Source of the DNA: Cervus elaphus
Taxonomy: Eukaryota; Chordata; Mammalia; Artiodactyla; Cervidae
Assembly: GCF_910594005.1 (NCBI RefSeq)
Contig: NC_057848.1
Coordinates: 132,504,155-132,568,154, forward strand
Length of the DNA stretch: 64,000 bases
Direction: 5' to 3'
Part shown: positions 1 to 11,400 of the stretch, piece after piece
How positions within the stretch are numbered: position 1 is the stretch's first letter
Layout: each line of letters starts with the position of its first letter
Program-made: the position numbers and the translations under genes
Notes under the pieces: generated by a model
Seen by the model: only the letters and a program-made list of their open reading frames with translations
Databases searched by the model: none
What the model was told of the DNA's origin: nothing

Positions 1-2339
1 TTTCTCCATTACTGCCCTGTAAATAAATTCTTCAGTACCATTTTTCTAGATTCCGTATATGTGTGTTAGAATATGATATTTATCTTTCTCTTTCTGACTC
101 ACTTCACTCTGTATGATAGGTTCTAGGTTCAATCACCTCATCAGAATTGACTCAAATGCATTCCTTTTTATGACTGAGTAATGTTCCATTGTGTATATGT
201 ACCACAACTTCTTTATCCATTCACCTGGCAATGGATATCTAGGTTGCTTCCATATTCTATCTACTGTAAACAGTGCTGCAATGAACAATGGGATACATGT
301 GTTTTTCAATTTTGATTTCCTTAAGGTATGTGCCTAGGAGTGTGATTGCTTGGTCATATGGTGGTTTTATTCCTAGTTTTTTAAGGAATCTCTATACCGT
401 CTTCCATAGTGGCTGTATCAATTTACATTCCCCAAAACAGTGCAATAGCATTCCTTTTTCTCCACACCCTCTCCAGCATTTATTGTTTGTAGACTTTTTG
501 ATAGCAGCCATTCTGACTGTTGTGAGGTGATATCTCATTGTGGTTTTGATTTGCATTTCTCTAATAATGAGTGATGTTGAGCATCTTTTCACGTGTTTGT
601 TAGCCATCTGTATGTCTTCTTTGGAGAAATGTCTATTTAAGTCTTTTCCCCACTTTTTGATTGGGCTGTTTGTTTTTCTGGCATTGAGTTATATGAGCTG
701 CTTGCATATTTTGGAAATTAATCCTTTGTCAATTGTTTCATTTGCTGTTGTTTCCTCCCATTCTGAAGGTTGTCTTTTCACCTTGCTTATAGTTTCCTTT
801 GCTGTGCAAAGTTTCTAAGTTTAATTAGGTCCCACTTGTTTACTTTTGTTTTTATTTCCATTACTCTAGGAGGTGGGTCATAGAGGATCTTGCTTTGATT
901 TATGTCATTGAGTGTTCTGCCTGTGTTTTCCTCTAAGAGTTTTATAGTTTCTGGTCTTACATTTAGGTCTTTAATACATTTTGAGTTTATCTTTATGTAT
1001 GGTATTAGGAACTGTTCTAATTTCATTCTTTTATGTGTAGCTGTCCAGTTTTCCCAGCACCATTTATTGAAGAGGCTGTCTTTGCCCCATTGTATATTCT
1101 TGCCTTCTTTGTCAAAAATGAGGTACCCCTAGGTGCATGGGTTTATTTCTGGGCTTTCTATCTTGTTTCATTGGTCTATATTTCTGTTTTTGTGCCAGTA
1201 TCATACTGTCTTGATGACTGTAGCTTTGTAGTATAATCTGAAGTCAGGAAGGTTGAGTCCTCCAGCTCCATTCTTCTTTCTCAAGACTGCTTTGGCTCTT
1301 TAGGGTCTTTTGTGTTTCCATATGAATTGTGAAATTTTTTCTTCTTGTTCTGTGAAAAATACCATTGGTAATTTGATAGGGATCACATTGAATCTGTATA
1401 TTGCATTTGGTAGTATAGTCATTTTCACAATATTGATTCTTCCTACCCAGGAACATGGAATATCTCTCCATCTGTTTATGTCATCTTTGGTTTCTTTCAT
1501 CAGTGTTTTATAATTTTCTGTGTACAGTTCTTTTGTCTCCTTAGGTAAGTTTATTGCTAGAAATTTAATTCTTTTTGTTGCAATGGTGAATGGGATTGAT
1601 TCCTTCATTGCTCTTTCTGATTTTTCATTGTTGGCATATAGAAATGCAAGTTATTTCTATGTATTGATTTTGTATCCTGCGACTTTGCTAAATTCACTGA
1701 TTATCTCTAGTAAATTTCTGATACTCTCTTTAAGGTTCTCTATGTACAGTATCATGCCATCTTCAGACAATGAGAGCTTTACTTCTTCTTTTCTGATCTG
1801 GATTCCTTTTATTTCTTTTTCTTCTCTGATTGCTGAAGCAAGGACTTCCAGAACTATGGTGAATAATCATGTGAAAGTGAGCACCCTTGTCTTTTTCCTG
1901 ATCTTAGGGGAAGTGCTTTCAGTTTTTCATCATTGAGAATAATGTTTGCTGTAGGCTTGTCATATATGGCCTTTACTATGTTGAGGTAGGTTCCTTCTAT
2001 GCCCATTTTTTAAAGAGTTTTAATCATAAATGAGTGCTGAATTTTCTCAAAGATTTTTCTGCATCTATTGAGATGATCATATAGTTTTTATCTTTCAATT
2101 TGTTTATGGTGTGCCACATTGATTGATTTGTGTATATTGAAGAATCCTTGCATCCCTGGAATAAACCCAACTTGATCATGGTATATGAGCTTTTTTACGG
2201 GTTGCTGAATTCTGTTTGCTAAAATTTTGTTGAGGATTTTTGCATCTATGTTCATCAGTGATATTGGTCTGTAGTTTTCTTTTTTTGTGTTGTCTTTCTC
2301 TGGTTTTGGTGTCAGGGTGATGGTGGCCTCATAGAATGA
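1..2339 (-). mobile_element. L1 LINE, 5'-truncated, 3' end outside window
   Basis: Read on the minus strand this is the 3' half of L1 ORF2 followed by the start of the 3' UTR. The ORF2 stop falls near 46-48 and the poly(A) lies beyond base 1. The 5' truncation is abrupt near 2339, where the sequence changes to an unrelated old LTR. Related to, but clearly more diverged than, the copies at 3.4 kb and 38-46.6 kb. The TSD cannot be checked because one end is missing. Confidence 0.93.
46..2339 (-). pseudogene. L1 ORF2 relic (RT to C-terminal domain)
   Basis: Reverse-transcriptase and C-terminal parts of L1 ORF2p survive only as short frames, for example minus 1300-1608, 787-1026 and 392-607, broken by stops and frameshifts. 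The Cys/His knuckle (CX3CX7HX4C type) is still visible in the 392-607 frame. Where the active-site FADD motif is expected, near 1757-1768, the codons now read Ser-Glu-Asp-Gly, so the polymerase motif is gone. Cannot encode an active protein. Confidence 0.85.
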
Positions 2340-2379
2340 GCATCCCCTTATATTTTCATTTGACAGGTTTCAGGAATTC

Positions 2380-3128
2380 TACTCCCCACAATATGTCACC
2401 TTGGCATACTGGAAATTTCAAGCTGTAGGAATTTGAGAAATTGCAGGTACAGTAAGGACTTTCTGATCTTCCCCTGAAGCAGGTTGTAAAACCCTTATGT
2501 GAAAGGTGCCATCCTTTTACCTTCAGGAAAGGAACATCCTTCCCTCCAAAGATGGAATCTCAAAGATCAGGCCTTGCCAAAATTTCTCTCAGATTACTAT
2601 ATTGACCTCATGTTCTCTGTCCTGTCACATATTTCCATGACATGGAAAGATATTTAATAGTCATCAAACCTGGCAGAAGAACACTCAAGTTTAATCATTT
2701 CTTCAGGTCTTCATGTTCTTATGAAGACTCCTGCTGCTGCTAAGTCACTTCAGTCCTGTCTGTCTCTGTGCAACCCCATAGACAGCAGCCCACCAGGCTC
2801 CTCTGTTCCTGGGATTCTCCAGGTAAGAATACTGGAGTGGGTTGCCATTTCCTTCTCTCATGAAGAATTCAGAGTCATGTAAAACTTGTGTTGTCTAAAT
2901 GTATATGCTTTCCCTTGTTAATCTGTCTTTTGTTCCTGGAGTCCCAGTGGAGAACTTAAAAGGGTAGAGAGAAAAGGTATTTTCCTTCCCTATACTAACT
3001 TTCCAAATAGCAGCAACTCACTTTTTTCCATGAGGGGAACCAGCCTTTTAACTAGGTTCCTCTAAGATCTTCTCTCATTTTTGCTAGATAATTTGCATTT
3101 CTAGACCTAGGATTGAGAAGTTTCACAT
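2380..3128 (+). mobile_element. Old LTR (ERVL/MaLR-like), broken by a SINE
   Basis: Two pieces, about 2380-2720 and 2867-2990, are collinear once the Bov-A insert between them is removed. The same family appears in reverse at 14640-14758 and 15388-15925, which shows it is an interspersed repeat. The shared parts are a T-rich tract, a Leu-like 'ttaatctgtcttttgt' box and a 'gggtagag' box. The layout resembles a mammalian ERVL or MaLR LTR, but the family name is not certain. No internal retroviral genes are visible. Confidence 0.5.
2728..2859 (-). mobile_element. Bov-A monomer SINE
   Basis: Single Bov-A unit in reverse, beginning with the (CTG) repeats typical of the Bov-A2 tail. Flanked by a 7-bp TSD, ATGAAGA, at 2721-2727 and 2860-2866. 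Inserted in the old LTR. Confidence 0.85.
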
Positions 3129-3139
3129 AATCACAGACT

Positions 3140-3351
3140 GGTGGTGGTGATTTAATCACTAAGTCACGTAAGACTCTTGTGACCCCATAGACTGTAGCCC
3201 ACCAGGTTCTTCTGTCCATTGGATTTTCCAGGCAAGAATACTGCAGTGGGTAGCTATTTCCTTCTCCAAAAGATCCTCCCCACCCAGGGATCAAACCCAG
3301 ATCTCCTGCATTGCAGGTGGATTCTTTACTGTTGAGCTACCAGGGAAGCCC
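3140..3351 (-). mobile_element. Bov-tA SINE
   Basis: Complete tRNA-headed Bov-tA SINE in reverse; the tRNA-like A and B boxes lie at the right end. Perfect 11-bp TSD AATCACAGACT at 3129-3139 and 3352-3362. Confidence 0.95.
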
Positions 3352-3397
3352 AATCACAGACTAATTTCTTTAAAAATTGTGTTAAAAGATAAACTGA

Positions 3398-5259
3398 ATA
3401 TCTACCTAAAGAAACAAAAGACCTATACATAGAAAACTATAAAACACTGATGAAAGAAATCAAAGAGGACACAAACAGATGGAGAAACATACCGTGTTCA
3501 TGGATTGGAAGAATCAATATTGTCAAAATGGCTATTCTACCCAAAGCAATCTATAGATTCAATGCAATCCCTATCAAGCTACCAACGGTATTTTTCACAG
3601 AACTAGACCAAAGAATTTCACAATTTGTATGGAAATACAAAAAACCTCGAATAGCCAAAGTAATCTTGAAAAAGAAGAATGGAACTGGAGGAATCAACCT
3701 GTCTGACTTCAGACTCTACTACAAAGCCACAGTCATCAAGACAGTGTGGTACTGGCACAAAGACAGAAATATAGACCAATGGAACAGAATAGAAAGCCCA
3801 GAGATAAATCCACGAACCTATGGACAACTTATCTTTGACAAAGGAGGCAAGGATATACAATGGAAAAAAGACAACCTCTTTAACAAGTGGTGCTGGGAAA
3901 ACTGGTCAACCACTTGCAAAAGAATGAAACTAGAACACTTTCTAACACCATACACAAAAATAAACTCAAAATGGATTAAAGATCTAAATGTAAGACCAGA
4001 AACTATAAAACTCCTAGAGGAGAACATAGGCAAAACACTCTCCGACATAAATCACAGCAAGATCCTCTATGACCCACCTCCCAGAATATTGGAAGTAAAA
4101 GCAAAACTAAACAAATGGGATCTAATGAAACTTAAAAGCTTTTGCACTACAAAGGAAACTATAAGTAAGGTGAAAAGACAGCCATCAGATTGGGAGAAAA
4201 TAATAGCAAATGAAGAAACAGACAAAGGATTAATCTCAAAAATATACAAGCAACTTCTGCAGCTCAATTCCAGAAAAATAAATGACCCAATCAAAAAATG
4301 GGCCAGAGAACTAAACAGACATTTCTCCAAAGAAGACATACAGATGGCTAACAAACACATGAAAAGGTGCTCAACATCACTCATTATTAGAGAAATGCAA
4401 ATCAAAACCACAATGAGGTACCATTACACACCAGTCAGGATGGCTGCTATCCAAAAGTCTACAAGCAATAAATGCTGGAGAGGCTGTGGAGAAAAGGGAA
4501 CCCTCTTACACTGTTGGTGGGAATGCAAACTAGTACAGCCACTATGGAAAACAGTGTGGAGATTCCTTAAAAAACTGGAAATAGAACTGCCATATGACCC
4601 AGCAATACCACTTCTGGGCATACACACTGAGGAAACCAGATCTGAAAGAGACATGTGCACCCCAATGTTCATCGCAGCACTGTTTATAATAGCCAGGACA
4701 TGGAAGCAACCTAGATGCCCATCAGCAGATGAATGGATAAGGAAGCTGTGGTACATATACACCATGGAATATTACTCAGCCGTCAAAAAGAATTCATTTG
4801 AACCAGTCCTAATGAGATGGATGAAACTGGAGCCCCTTATACAGAGTGAAGTAAGCCAGAAAGATAAAGAACATTACAGCATACTAACACATATATATGG
4901 AATTTAGAAAGATGGTAACGATAACCCTATATGCAAAACAGAAAAAGAGACACAGAAATACAGAACAGACTTTTGAACTCTGTGGGAGAAGGTGAGGGTG
5001 GGATGTTTCAAAAGAACAGCATGTATACTATCTATGGTGAAACAGATCACCAGCCCAGGTGGGATGCATGAGACAAGTGCTCGGGCCTGGTGCACTGGGA
5101 AGACCCAGAGGAATCGGGTGGAGAGGGAGGTGGGAGGGGGGATCGGGATGGGGAATAAGTGTAAATCTATGGCTGATTCATATCAATGTATGACAAAACC
5201 CACTGAAATGTTGTGAAGTAATTAGCCTCCAACTAATAAAAAAATTTAAAAAAAAAAAA
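3398..5259 (+). mobile_element. Ruminant L1, 5'-truncated, with TSD and poly(A)
   Basis: Begins inside ORF2 and runs through the ORF2 stop (4905-4907), a 350-bp 3' UTR and an A-rich tail ending at about 5259. A perfect 14-bp TSD, AAAAGATAAACTGA, sits at 3384-3397 and 5260-5273, so both ends are defined. It landed in the older LTR-like DNA seen at 5274-5590. The clean TSD and long open frame mark it as one of the younger L1 insertions here. Confidence 0.96.
3450..4907 (+). CDS. L1 ORF2p C-terminal part, open 485 codons (5'-truncated)
   Basis: An uninterrupted frame covering the region after the L1 reverse-transcriptase core through the natural ORF2 stop. Full ORF2p nicks genomic DNA and reverse transcribes L1 RNA; this piece lacks the endonuclease and RT catalytic domains. 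The Cys/His knuckle CX3CX7HX4C is intact at residues 342-359, counted from the first Met at 3450. That Met is only the first one inside the truncated ORF, not a natural start. With no L1 promoter this is not expected to be a functional gene; it is recorded because the frame is unusually intact. Confidence 0.8.
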   Translation: MKEIKEDTNRWRNIPCSWIGRINIVKMAILPKAIYRFNAIPIKLPTVFFTELDQRISQFVWKYKKPRIAKVILKKKNGTGGINLSDFRLYYKATVIKTVWYWHKDRNIDQWNRIESPEINPRTYGQLIFDKGGKDIQWKKDNLFNKWCWENWSTTCKRMKLEHFLTPYTKINSKWIKDLNVRPETIKLLEENIGKTLSDINHSKILYDPPPRILEVKAKLNKWDLMKLKSFCTTKETISKVKRQPSDWEKIIANEETDKGLISKIYKQLLQLNSRKINDPIKKWARELNRHFSKEDIQMANKHMKRCSTSLIIREMQIKTTMRYHYTPVRMAAIQKSTSNKCWRGCGEKGTLLHCWWECKLVQPLWKTVWRFLKKLEIELPYDPAIPLLGIHTEETRSERDMCTPMFIAALFIIARTWKQPRCPSADEWIRKLWYIYTMEYYSAVKKNSFEPVLMRWMKLEPLIQSEVSQKDKEHYSILTHIYGI

Positions 5260-5273
5260 AAAAGATAAACTGA

Positions 5274-5595
5274 GACACATACACATTTTAAGAGTTGAGT
5301 TAAGCAAAAAATCTATTCCAGTCAGGCAGTGCCAAACCAGAAATAATTCAGAGTGCCCCACCGACAGAAGCTGGGAGAGAGACTTTTATAGAGAAAAGAC
5401 AGAAGCAAACTAGGGAAATTAATGATTGGCTATAGCCTAAAGCCTAGTTGACTGTTTGTGATTGGTTGTCGTTAGGTTTCAATTCTGTAATCTTGAGGCA
5501 TTTTACAGGCTTAAATTTTGGTTTGCTGTATGCAGACGCCTTGGTATCAGAGCCATGCCAGTCTAATGGCTTCCATTTTAAATTAATTTAACAGT
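5274..5595. mobile_element. Probable old LTR fragment
   Basis: Sequence between the L1 TSD and about 5595 has the look of a worn mammalian LTR: a purine-rich 'gggagagagacttttatag' stretch and repeated 'attggtt' boxes. It continues 3353-3397 on the other side of the L1. Family and strand not established. Confidence 0.35.
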
Positions 5596-5631
5596 TGGAA
5601 AACTACAGCTTTTTATTTTGTTTTATAGGAG

Positions 5632-5855
5632 GTAGTGTTTTGCAATGGTTCAATATGTGGATTCTGGAGGAAATAAAGACCTGAATTTTAATTCTGGTTC
5701 TGTGGCTTTCTAGATATATGATGGTGAGCACATTACCCCTCCAAGCTTCAATTTTCTCAACTATACTTTTTGAAAGTAGTACTTATAAGATTATTGAGAA
5801 AACTAGATGATGCATGAAAGGCACCTAGCTTAGGCGTTCAGAAATTGGGGTCTCT
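5632..5855 (+). mobile_element. MIR SINE
   Basis: Old tRNA-derived MIR on the plus strand. It shows the 'ggattctgg' and 'cctgaattttaattctggttctg' B-box region, the 'tcaattttctcaactat' core, and the 'gattattgagaaaactagatga' tail section. Confidence 0.8.
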
Positions 5856-6467
5856 TTCTTGCACTTTGAAATGGAATTATACATATCATGATGTAATATG
5901 TTTTTAAACATATGTGAAATGTGTCTACTTACATCAACATGACACTGCAATTGCAACTAAGAACTGAGATCACCGGTGTCAACATGACTTAGTTATTTGC
6001 TATGGGAAAATCTTGCCCAGAAAGGAAAAGACTATAAACCAATAAATAGCTTCACTCTTTGCTTCAGGAGATTTCTACAAGTCAATTTATCTGAGACAAC
6101 AGTCTGCTCTCCTGGAAAACAATTCATTTACCAAATAGCAGTGTATTTATCAAGGTTTCCTTCAAGATCTTGTGTCTACAAATACTAATCTATTATGTCA
6201 CAAAATTTTCTCAAGCCCAATTTGGCCAACACTGAAAGTCGCACCTTAAATTAGGCCCCAAACTCTTTAAATATCCCTCATTTGACCTTCTTATTCTTAT
6301 CTGACCCTTGGCTACTCATTTGACCGCATCTCCTGTCACATCCTACTCATCTTTACTCAATTTCAGCGACATCAACACTCTTGCAATTTCTCAAATGGTC
6401 CAGGTATACTGGGTTTTAACTCGCTAATATATTTATCTCATTCTCTCATTTCCTTCAAGTCTATGTT
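5856..6467. other. No recognised feature
   Basis: AT-rich DNA with no repeat family I recognise and no convincing open frame. The stretch ends where the SINE cluster's target site begins. Confidence 0.5.
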
Positions 6468-6478
6468 CAAACATCCCA

Positions 6479-6992
6479 TTGTCGTTATGCATTTGCATGC
6501 TCAGTCGTGTCCGACTCTTTGTGAACCCATGGACTATAGCCACCAGGCTCCTCTGTCCATGGGATTTTCCAGGCAAGAATACTTGAAAGTGAAAGTCACT
6601 CAGTTGTGTCCTACTCTTTGTGACCCCATGGACTGTATAGTCCATGGAATTCTCTAGGTCAGAATACTGGAGTGGGTATCTTTCTCTTCTCCAGGGGATT
6701 TTCCCAACCCAGGGATCGAAGCCAGGTCTTTCACATTGCAGGCATATTCTTTACTAGTTGAGCCACAAGGAATACTTGAATGCATTGAAATTCCTTTATC
6801 TAGGAGATCTTCCTGACCCAGGGATCAAACCCACCTCTCTTGCATTGCAGGCATATTCTTTACCAGTTGAGCCACAAGGAATACTTGAATGCATTGAAAT
6901 TCCTTTATCTAGGAGATCTTCCTGACCCAGGGATCAAACCCACCTCTCTTGCATTGCAGGCAGATTCTTTACCTCTTGAGCCACTGAGGTTT
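6479..6992 (-). mobile_element. Nested Bov-tA SINE cluster
   Basis: An outer minus-strand Bov-tA (6479-6588 and about 6781-6992) is interrupted by a second Bov-tA at 6589-6770. The inner insert is flanked by the 10-bp TSD AATACTTGAA (6579-6588, 6771-6780). The outer element has an imperfect flank repeat, CAAACATCCCA near 6468 and CCAAAATATCCCA near 6993. Part of the cluster was later duplicated in tandem (6741-6958). Confidence 0.9.
6741..6958. repeat. 109-bp tandem duplication, two copies
   Basis: Units 6741-6849 and 6850-6958 are almost identical. Each unit holds the end of the inner SINE's tRNA head, the TSD and the following part of the outer SINE. A third partial match starts at 6959. 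The breakpoints lie in the shared 'cattgcagg' of the SINE heads. Confidence 0.92.
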
Positions 6993-7059
6993 CCAAAATA
7001 TCCCAGAATCAGTTATTTTCCTAATTACTTCATATCAAATGGTCTTCTCAGTTCTATCT

Positions 7060-7386
7060 GATTTTTTTCTCCATAGAACTTATTATAACTTAGCATATTG
7101 TATCTGTTTGCTTGTGTGTGTGTGTGTGTTCCTCACACTAGAATATAAACACCATGAGAAAAACAACTTTATTTTTGTTTGTTCTTATATCCCTACTGCC
7201 TAAACAGTGGCTGGATCATAATGGGACCTCAATAAATATTTACAAAATAAAGGGGTAAATTGAATGAGAAGTGAAAATATGAGGACACTGAGTTCCATTT
7301 GCTGACATTTGCTAGAAGCAGTCGTTTCAGCTAGACTGTGATAACCAAAGGGGGCTTCTGGCATGAACCAAGCTGTTAGAACAGCC
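7060..7386 (+). mobile_element. L2 3' end and adjacent sequence duplicated at 25.4 kb
   Basis: A short (TG)n tract at 7112-7130 is followed by a typical L2 3' end ('ctagaatataaacaccatgag', 'cctcaataaatattt'). Bases 7187-7376 have a close reverse-complement copy at 25391-25580. Confidence 0.7.
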
Positions 7387-7446
7387 CTATCCAAAACCAG
7401 TCACAACCATTCCTTTCTTCAAAACCTTTGATGGTTTCCTATATAT

Positions 7447-8004
7447 CAGGAGTTGGCAAACTATGCACCATGGACCATATCCATTCTGATTCCTGTTTTT
7501 TTCTTTTTTTAATTGGAGGATAATTGCTTTGCAATGTTGTGTTGTTTTCTGCCATACAACAATGTGAGTTGACACAGGAATGGATAAAAAAGTTGTGGTA
7601 CATATATACAATGGAATATTACTCAACCATTAAAAGGAACAAATTTGAGTTAGTTGAACTGAGGTGGCTGAACCTAGAGCCTGTTATACAGAGTGAAGGA
7701 AGTTAGAAAGAGAAAAACAAATATCATATATTAGCACATATATATATATGAAATCTAGAAAAATGGTACTGATGAACATATTTGCAGGGTAGGAATAGAG
7801 ACAGAGACATAGAGAATGGAATGATGCCTGTTTTTTTAAATAACTTTTATTGCAACACAGTCAATGCTCATTCATTGTTGTATTGTCTATGGAAGCTTTC
7901 CTGCCTCTACAGTAGAGCTGAGTAGTTGTAAGGAAACATATGGTTCACAAGCCTAAAATATTTATGATTTGGTCCTTTATTTCAAAAAGCTTTATGACCT
8001 TTGC
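7447..8004 (+). mobile_element. hAT-Charlie MITE, split by an L1
   Basis: Starts with the terminal CAGGAGTTGGCAAACT and, after the L1 insert at 7503-7826, resumes as 'taacttttattgcaacacag' through to a worn right terminal repeat near 8004. A second member of the same family is at 47443-47645. Non-autonomous; no transposase. The exact MER name is uncertain (MER33/MER3 type). Confidence 0.7.
7503..7826 (-). mobile_element. Short L1 with 5' inversion (twin priming)
   Basis: Left part 7503-7566 is the extreme L1 3' end in minus orientation, starting with the poly(T) complement of the tail. Right part 7567-7826 is the ORF2 end and early 3' UTR in plus orientation. An 11-bp TSD CCTGTTTTTTT flanks the whole at 7492-7502 and 7827-7837. 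This is the layout expected from twin priming during L1 insertion. Confidence 0.85.
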
Positions 8005-8089
8005 TATTGGCTAAGATGAAATACAAAGTTGTTCAGACTTGTCTCCTTCCTAGAAGAACAGTGTGGGATTTCGCTCAGAGCTTGGAATC

Positions 8090-8308
8090 TAATGGACTTC
8101 CTTGGTGGCTCAGACAGTAAAGAATCTGCTTGCAATGCAGGAGACACAGGTTTGATCCCTGAGTCAGGAGGATCCCCTGGAGAAGGGAATGGCTAGCCAC
8201 TCCAGTATTCTTACTGGGAGAATCCCATGGACAGAGGAGCCTGACAGGTTACAATCCACGAGATCAAAAAGAGTCAGACATGACTGAGCTACAAACACTT
8301 TCACTTCA
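8090..8308 (+). mobile_element. Bov-tA SINE
   Basis: Complete plus-strand SINE with a 9-bp TSD CTTGGAATC at 8081-8089 and 8309-8317. It interrupts a MIR. Confidence 0.95.
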
Positions 8309-8447
8309 CTTGGAATCACATAGATTCAAATGTCAACTCTGAAAATTATTGGCCATGGGAACTTGTGCCAGTTACTCAACACAAGTTTCCTCATCTGAAA
8401 AATGGAAGATGCTAACTGTACTTACATCAGGTTTTGTTAGAACTGAA

Positions 8448-11400
8448 AACTACAATCACAGATAACTAACCAATCTGATCACATAGACCACAGACTTGTC
8501 TAAGTCAATGAAACTATGAGCCATGCCATGTACGGCCACACAAGACAGATGGGTCATGGTGGAACATTCTGACAAAACATGGTCCACTGGAGAAGGAAAT
8601 GGCAAACCACTTCAGTATTCTTGCTTTGAGAACCCCATGAACACTGTGAAAAGGCAAAAAGATAGGACAATGAAAGATGAATTCCCCAGGTCACTAGGTG
8701 CCCAATATGATACTGGATATCATCGGAGAAATAACTCCAGAAAGAATGAAGACATGGAGCAAAGCAAAAACAACACCCAGTTGTGGATGTGACTGGTAAT
8801 GGAAGCAAAGTCCGATGCTGTAAAGAGCAATATTGCATAGGAACCTGGAATGTTAGGTCCATGAATCAAAGCAAATTGGAAGTGGTCAAACAGGAAATGG
8901 CAAGAGTGAACGTCGACATTTTAGGAATCAACGAACTGAAATGGGCTGGAATGGGTGAATTTAACTTAAATGACCAATATATCTATTACTGTGGGCAAGA
9001 ATCCCTTAGAATAAATGGAATAGCCCTCATAGTCAACAAAAAAGTCTGAAATGCAATCTCAAAAACAACAGAATGGCATCTATTCGTTTCCAAGGCAAAC
9101 TATTCAGTATCACAGTAATCCAAGTCTATACCCCGAGCAGTAATGCTGAAGAAGCTGAAGTTGAACGGTTCTATGAAGACCTACAAGGCTTTCTAGAACT
9201 ACCACCCAAAAAAAGATGTCCTTTTCATTTTAGGGGACTGGAATGCAAAAGTAGGAAGTCAAGAAATACCTGGAGTAACAGGAAAATTTGGCCTTGGAGT
9301 GCAGAATGAAACAGGGTAAAGGCTAACAGTTTTGCCAAGAGAACACACTGGTCATAGCAAACACCCTCTTCCAACAACACAAGAGAAGACTCTACACATG
9401 GATAGCACCAGATGGTCAATGGCAAAATCAGGCTGATTATATTCTTTGCAGCCAAAGATAGAGAAGCTCAATACAGTCAGGAAAACAAGACCAGGATCAG
9501 ACTGTGGCTCAGATCATGAACTCCTTATTGCCAAATTCAGACTTAAATTGAAGAAAGTAGGGAAAACCACTAGACCATTCAGGTATGACCTAAATCAAAT
9601 CTCTTACAATTATACATGTGAAAGTGACAAATAGATTCAAGGGATTAGATCTGAAAGAGTGCCTGAAGAACTATGGAGAGAGGTTTGGGACATTGTACAG
9701 GAGGCAGGGAGCAAGATCATTCCCAAGAAAAAGAAATGCAAAAAGGCAAAATGGTTGTCTGAGGAGGTCTTAAGAAGAGAAATGAAAGGCAAAGTAGTAA
9801 AGGAAAGATATACCCATTTGAATGCCAAGTTCCAAAGAATAGCAAGGAGAGATAAGAAAGCCTTCCTCAGTGATCAATGCAAAGAAATAGAGGAAAACAA
9901 TAGAATGGGAAGGACTAGAGATCTCTTCAAGAAAATTAGAGATACCAAGGGAACATTTCATGCAAAGATGGACACAATAAAGGACCTATAAAGGACACAA
10001 TAAAGGAATGGTATGGACCTAATAGAAGCAGAAGATATTAAGAAGAGTTGGCAAAAATAGACAGAAGAACTATACAAAAAAAAGATCTTTACTACCCAGA
10101 TAATCACGATGGTGTGATCACTCATCTAGAGCCAGACATCCTGGAATATGAAGTCAAGTGGGCCTTAGGAAGCATCACTATGAATGAAGCTAGTGAAGGT
10201 GATGGAATTCCAGTTGAGCTATTTCAAATCTTAAAGGATGATGCTGTGAAAGTGCTGCACTCAATATGCCAGCAAATTTGGAAAACTCAATAGTGGCCAC
10301 AGGACTGGAAAAGTTCATTCCAATTCCAAAGAAAGACAGTGCCAAAAAATGCTCAAACTACCACACAATTGTTCTCATCTCACACGCTAGCAAAGTAATG
10401 CTCAAAATTCTCCAAGCCAGGTTTCAACAGTACATGAACCATGAATTTCCAGATGTTCAAGCTGGATTTAGAAAAGGCAGAGGAACCAGAGATCAAATTG
10501 CCAACATCCATTGAATCACTGAAAAAGCAAGAGAGTTCCAGAAAAAAAAAATCTACTTCTGCTTTATTGACTATGCCAGAGCCTTGGACCATGTGGATCA
10601 CAACAAACTGGAAAATTCTGAAAGAGATGGGAATACCAGGCCACCTGACCTGCGTCTTGAGAAATCTGTATGCAGGTCAAGAAGCATCAGTTAGAACTGT
10701 ACATGGAACAACAGACTGGTTGCAGATCAGGAAAGGAGTACATCAAGGCTGCTTATTTAACTTATATGCAGAGTACATCACGAGAAATGATGGGCTGCAT
10801 GAAGCACAAGCTGAAATCCATGTTTCTTGGAGAAATACCAATAACCTCAGATATGCAGAAGACACTACCCTTATGGTAGAAAGCGAAGAAGAACTAAAGA
10901 GCCTCTTGATGAAAGTGAAAGAGGAGAGTGAAAAAGTTGGCTTAAAACTCAACATTCAGGAAACTAAGATCATGGCATCTGGTCCCATAACTTCATGGTA
11001 AATAGATGGGGAAACAATGGAAACAGTGAGAGACTTTATTTTTGGGGGGCTCCAAAATCATTGCAGATGGTGACTATAGCCATGAAATTAAAAGATGCTT
11101 GCTCCTTGGAAGAAAAGTTATGACCAACCTAGATAGCATATTAAAAAGCAGAGACATTACTTTGCCAACAAAGGTCTGTCTAGTCAAAGCTATGTTTTTT
11201 CCTGTAGTCATGTATGGGTTTGACAGTTGGTACTATAAAGAAAGCTGAGCACCAAAGAACTGATGCTTTTGAATTTTGATGTTGGAGAAGACTCTTGAAA
11301 GTCCCTTGGACTGCAAGGAGATCCAGTCAGTCCATCCTGAAGGAAATCAGAACTGAATATTCATTGGAAGAACTGATGGTGAAGCTGAAACTCCAATACT

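Noticed and set aside
3300..3351. tRNA gene from A/B-box-like sequence
   Set aside because: These are the tRNA-derived heads of Bov-tA and CHR SINEs, repeated dozens of times and not foldable as intact tRNAs.
3450..4907. 485-codon open frame as a host gene
   Set aside because: It is the C-terminal part of L1 ORF2p with the L1 3' UTR, poly(A) and TSD; no host gene is implied.
6700..7000. CRISPR-like array of spaced repeats
   Set aside because: The repeats are tandem SINE segments in a mammalian genome, with no spacers and no cas genes.
10441..11001. 186-codon plus-strand frame as a functional polymerase
   Set aside because: It is one surviving frame of BovB RT with the active site changed to YAED and upstream frameshifts.
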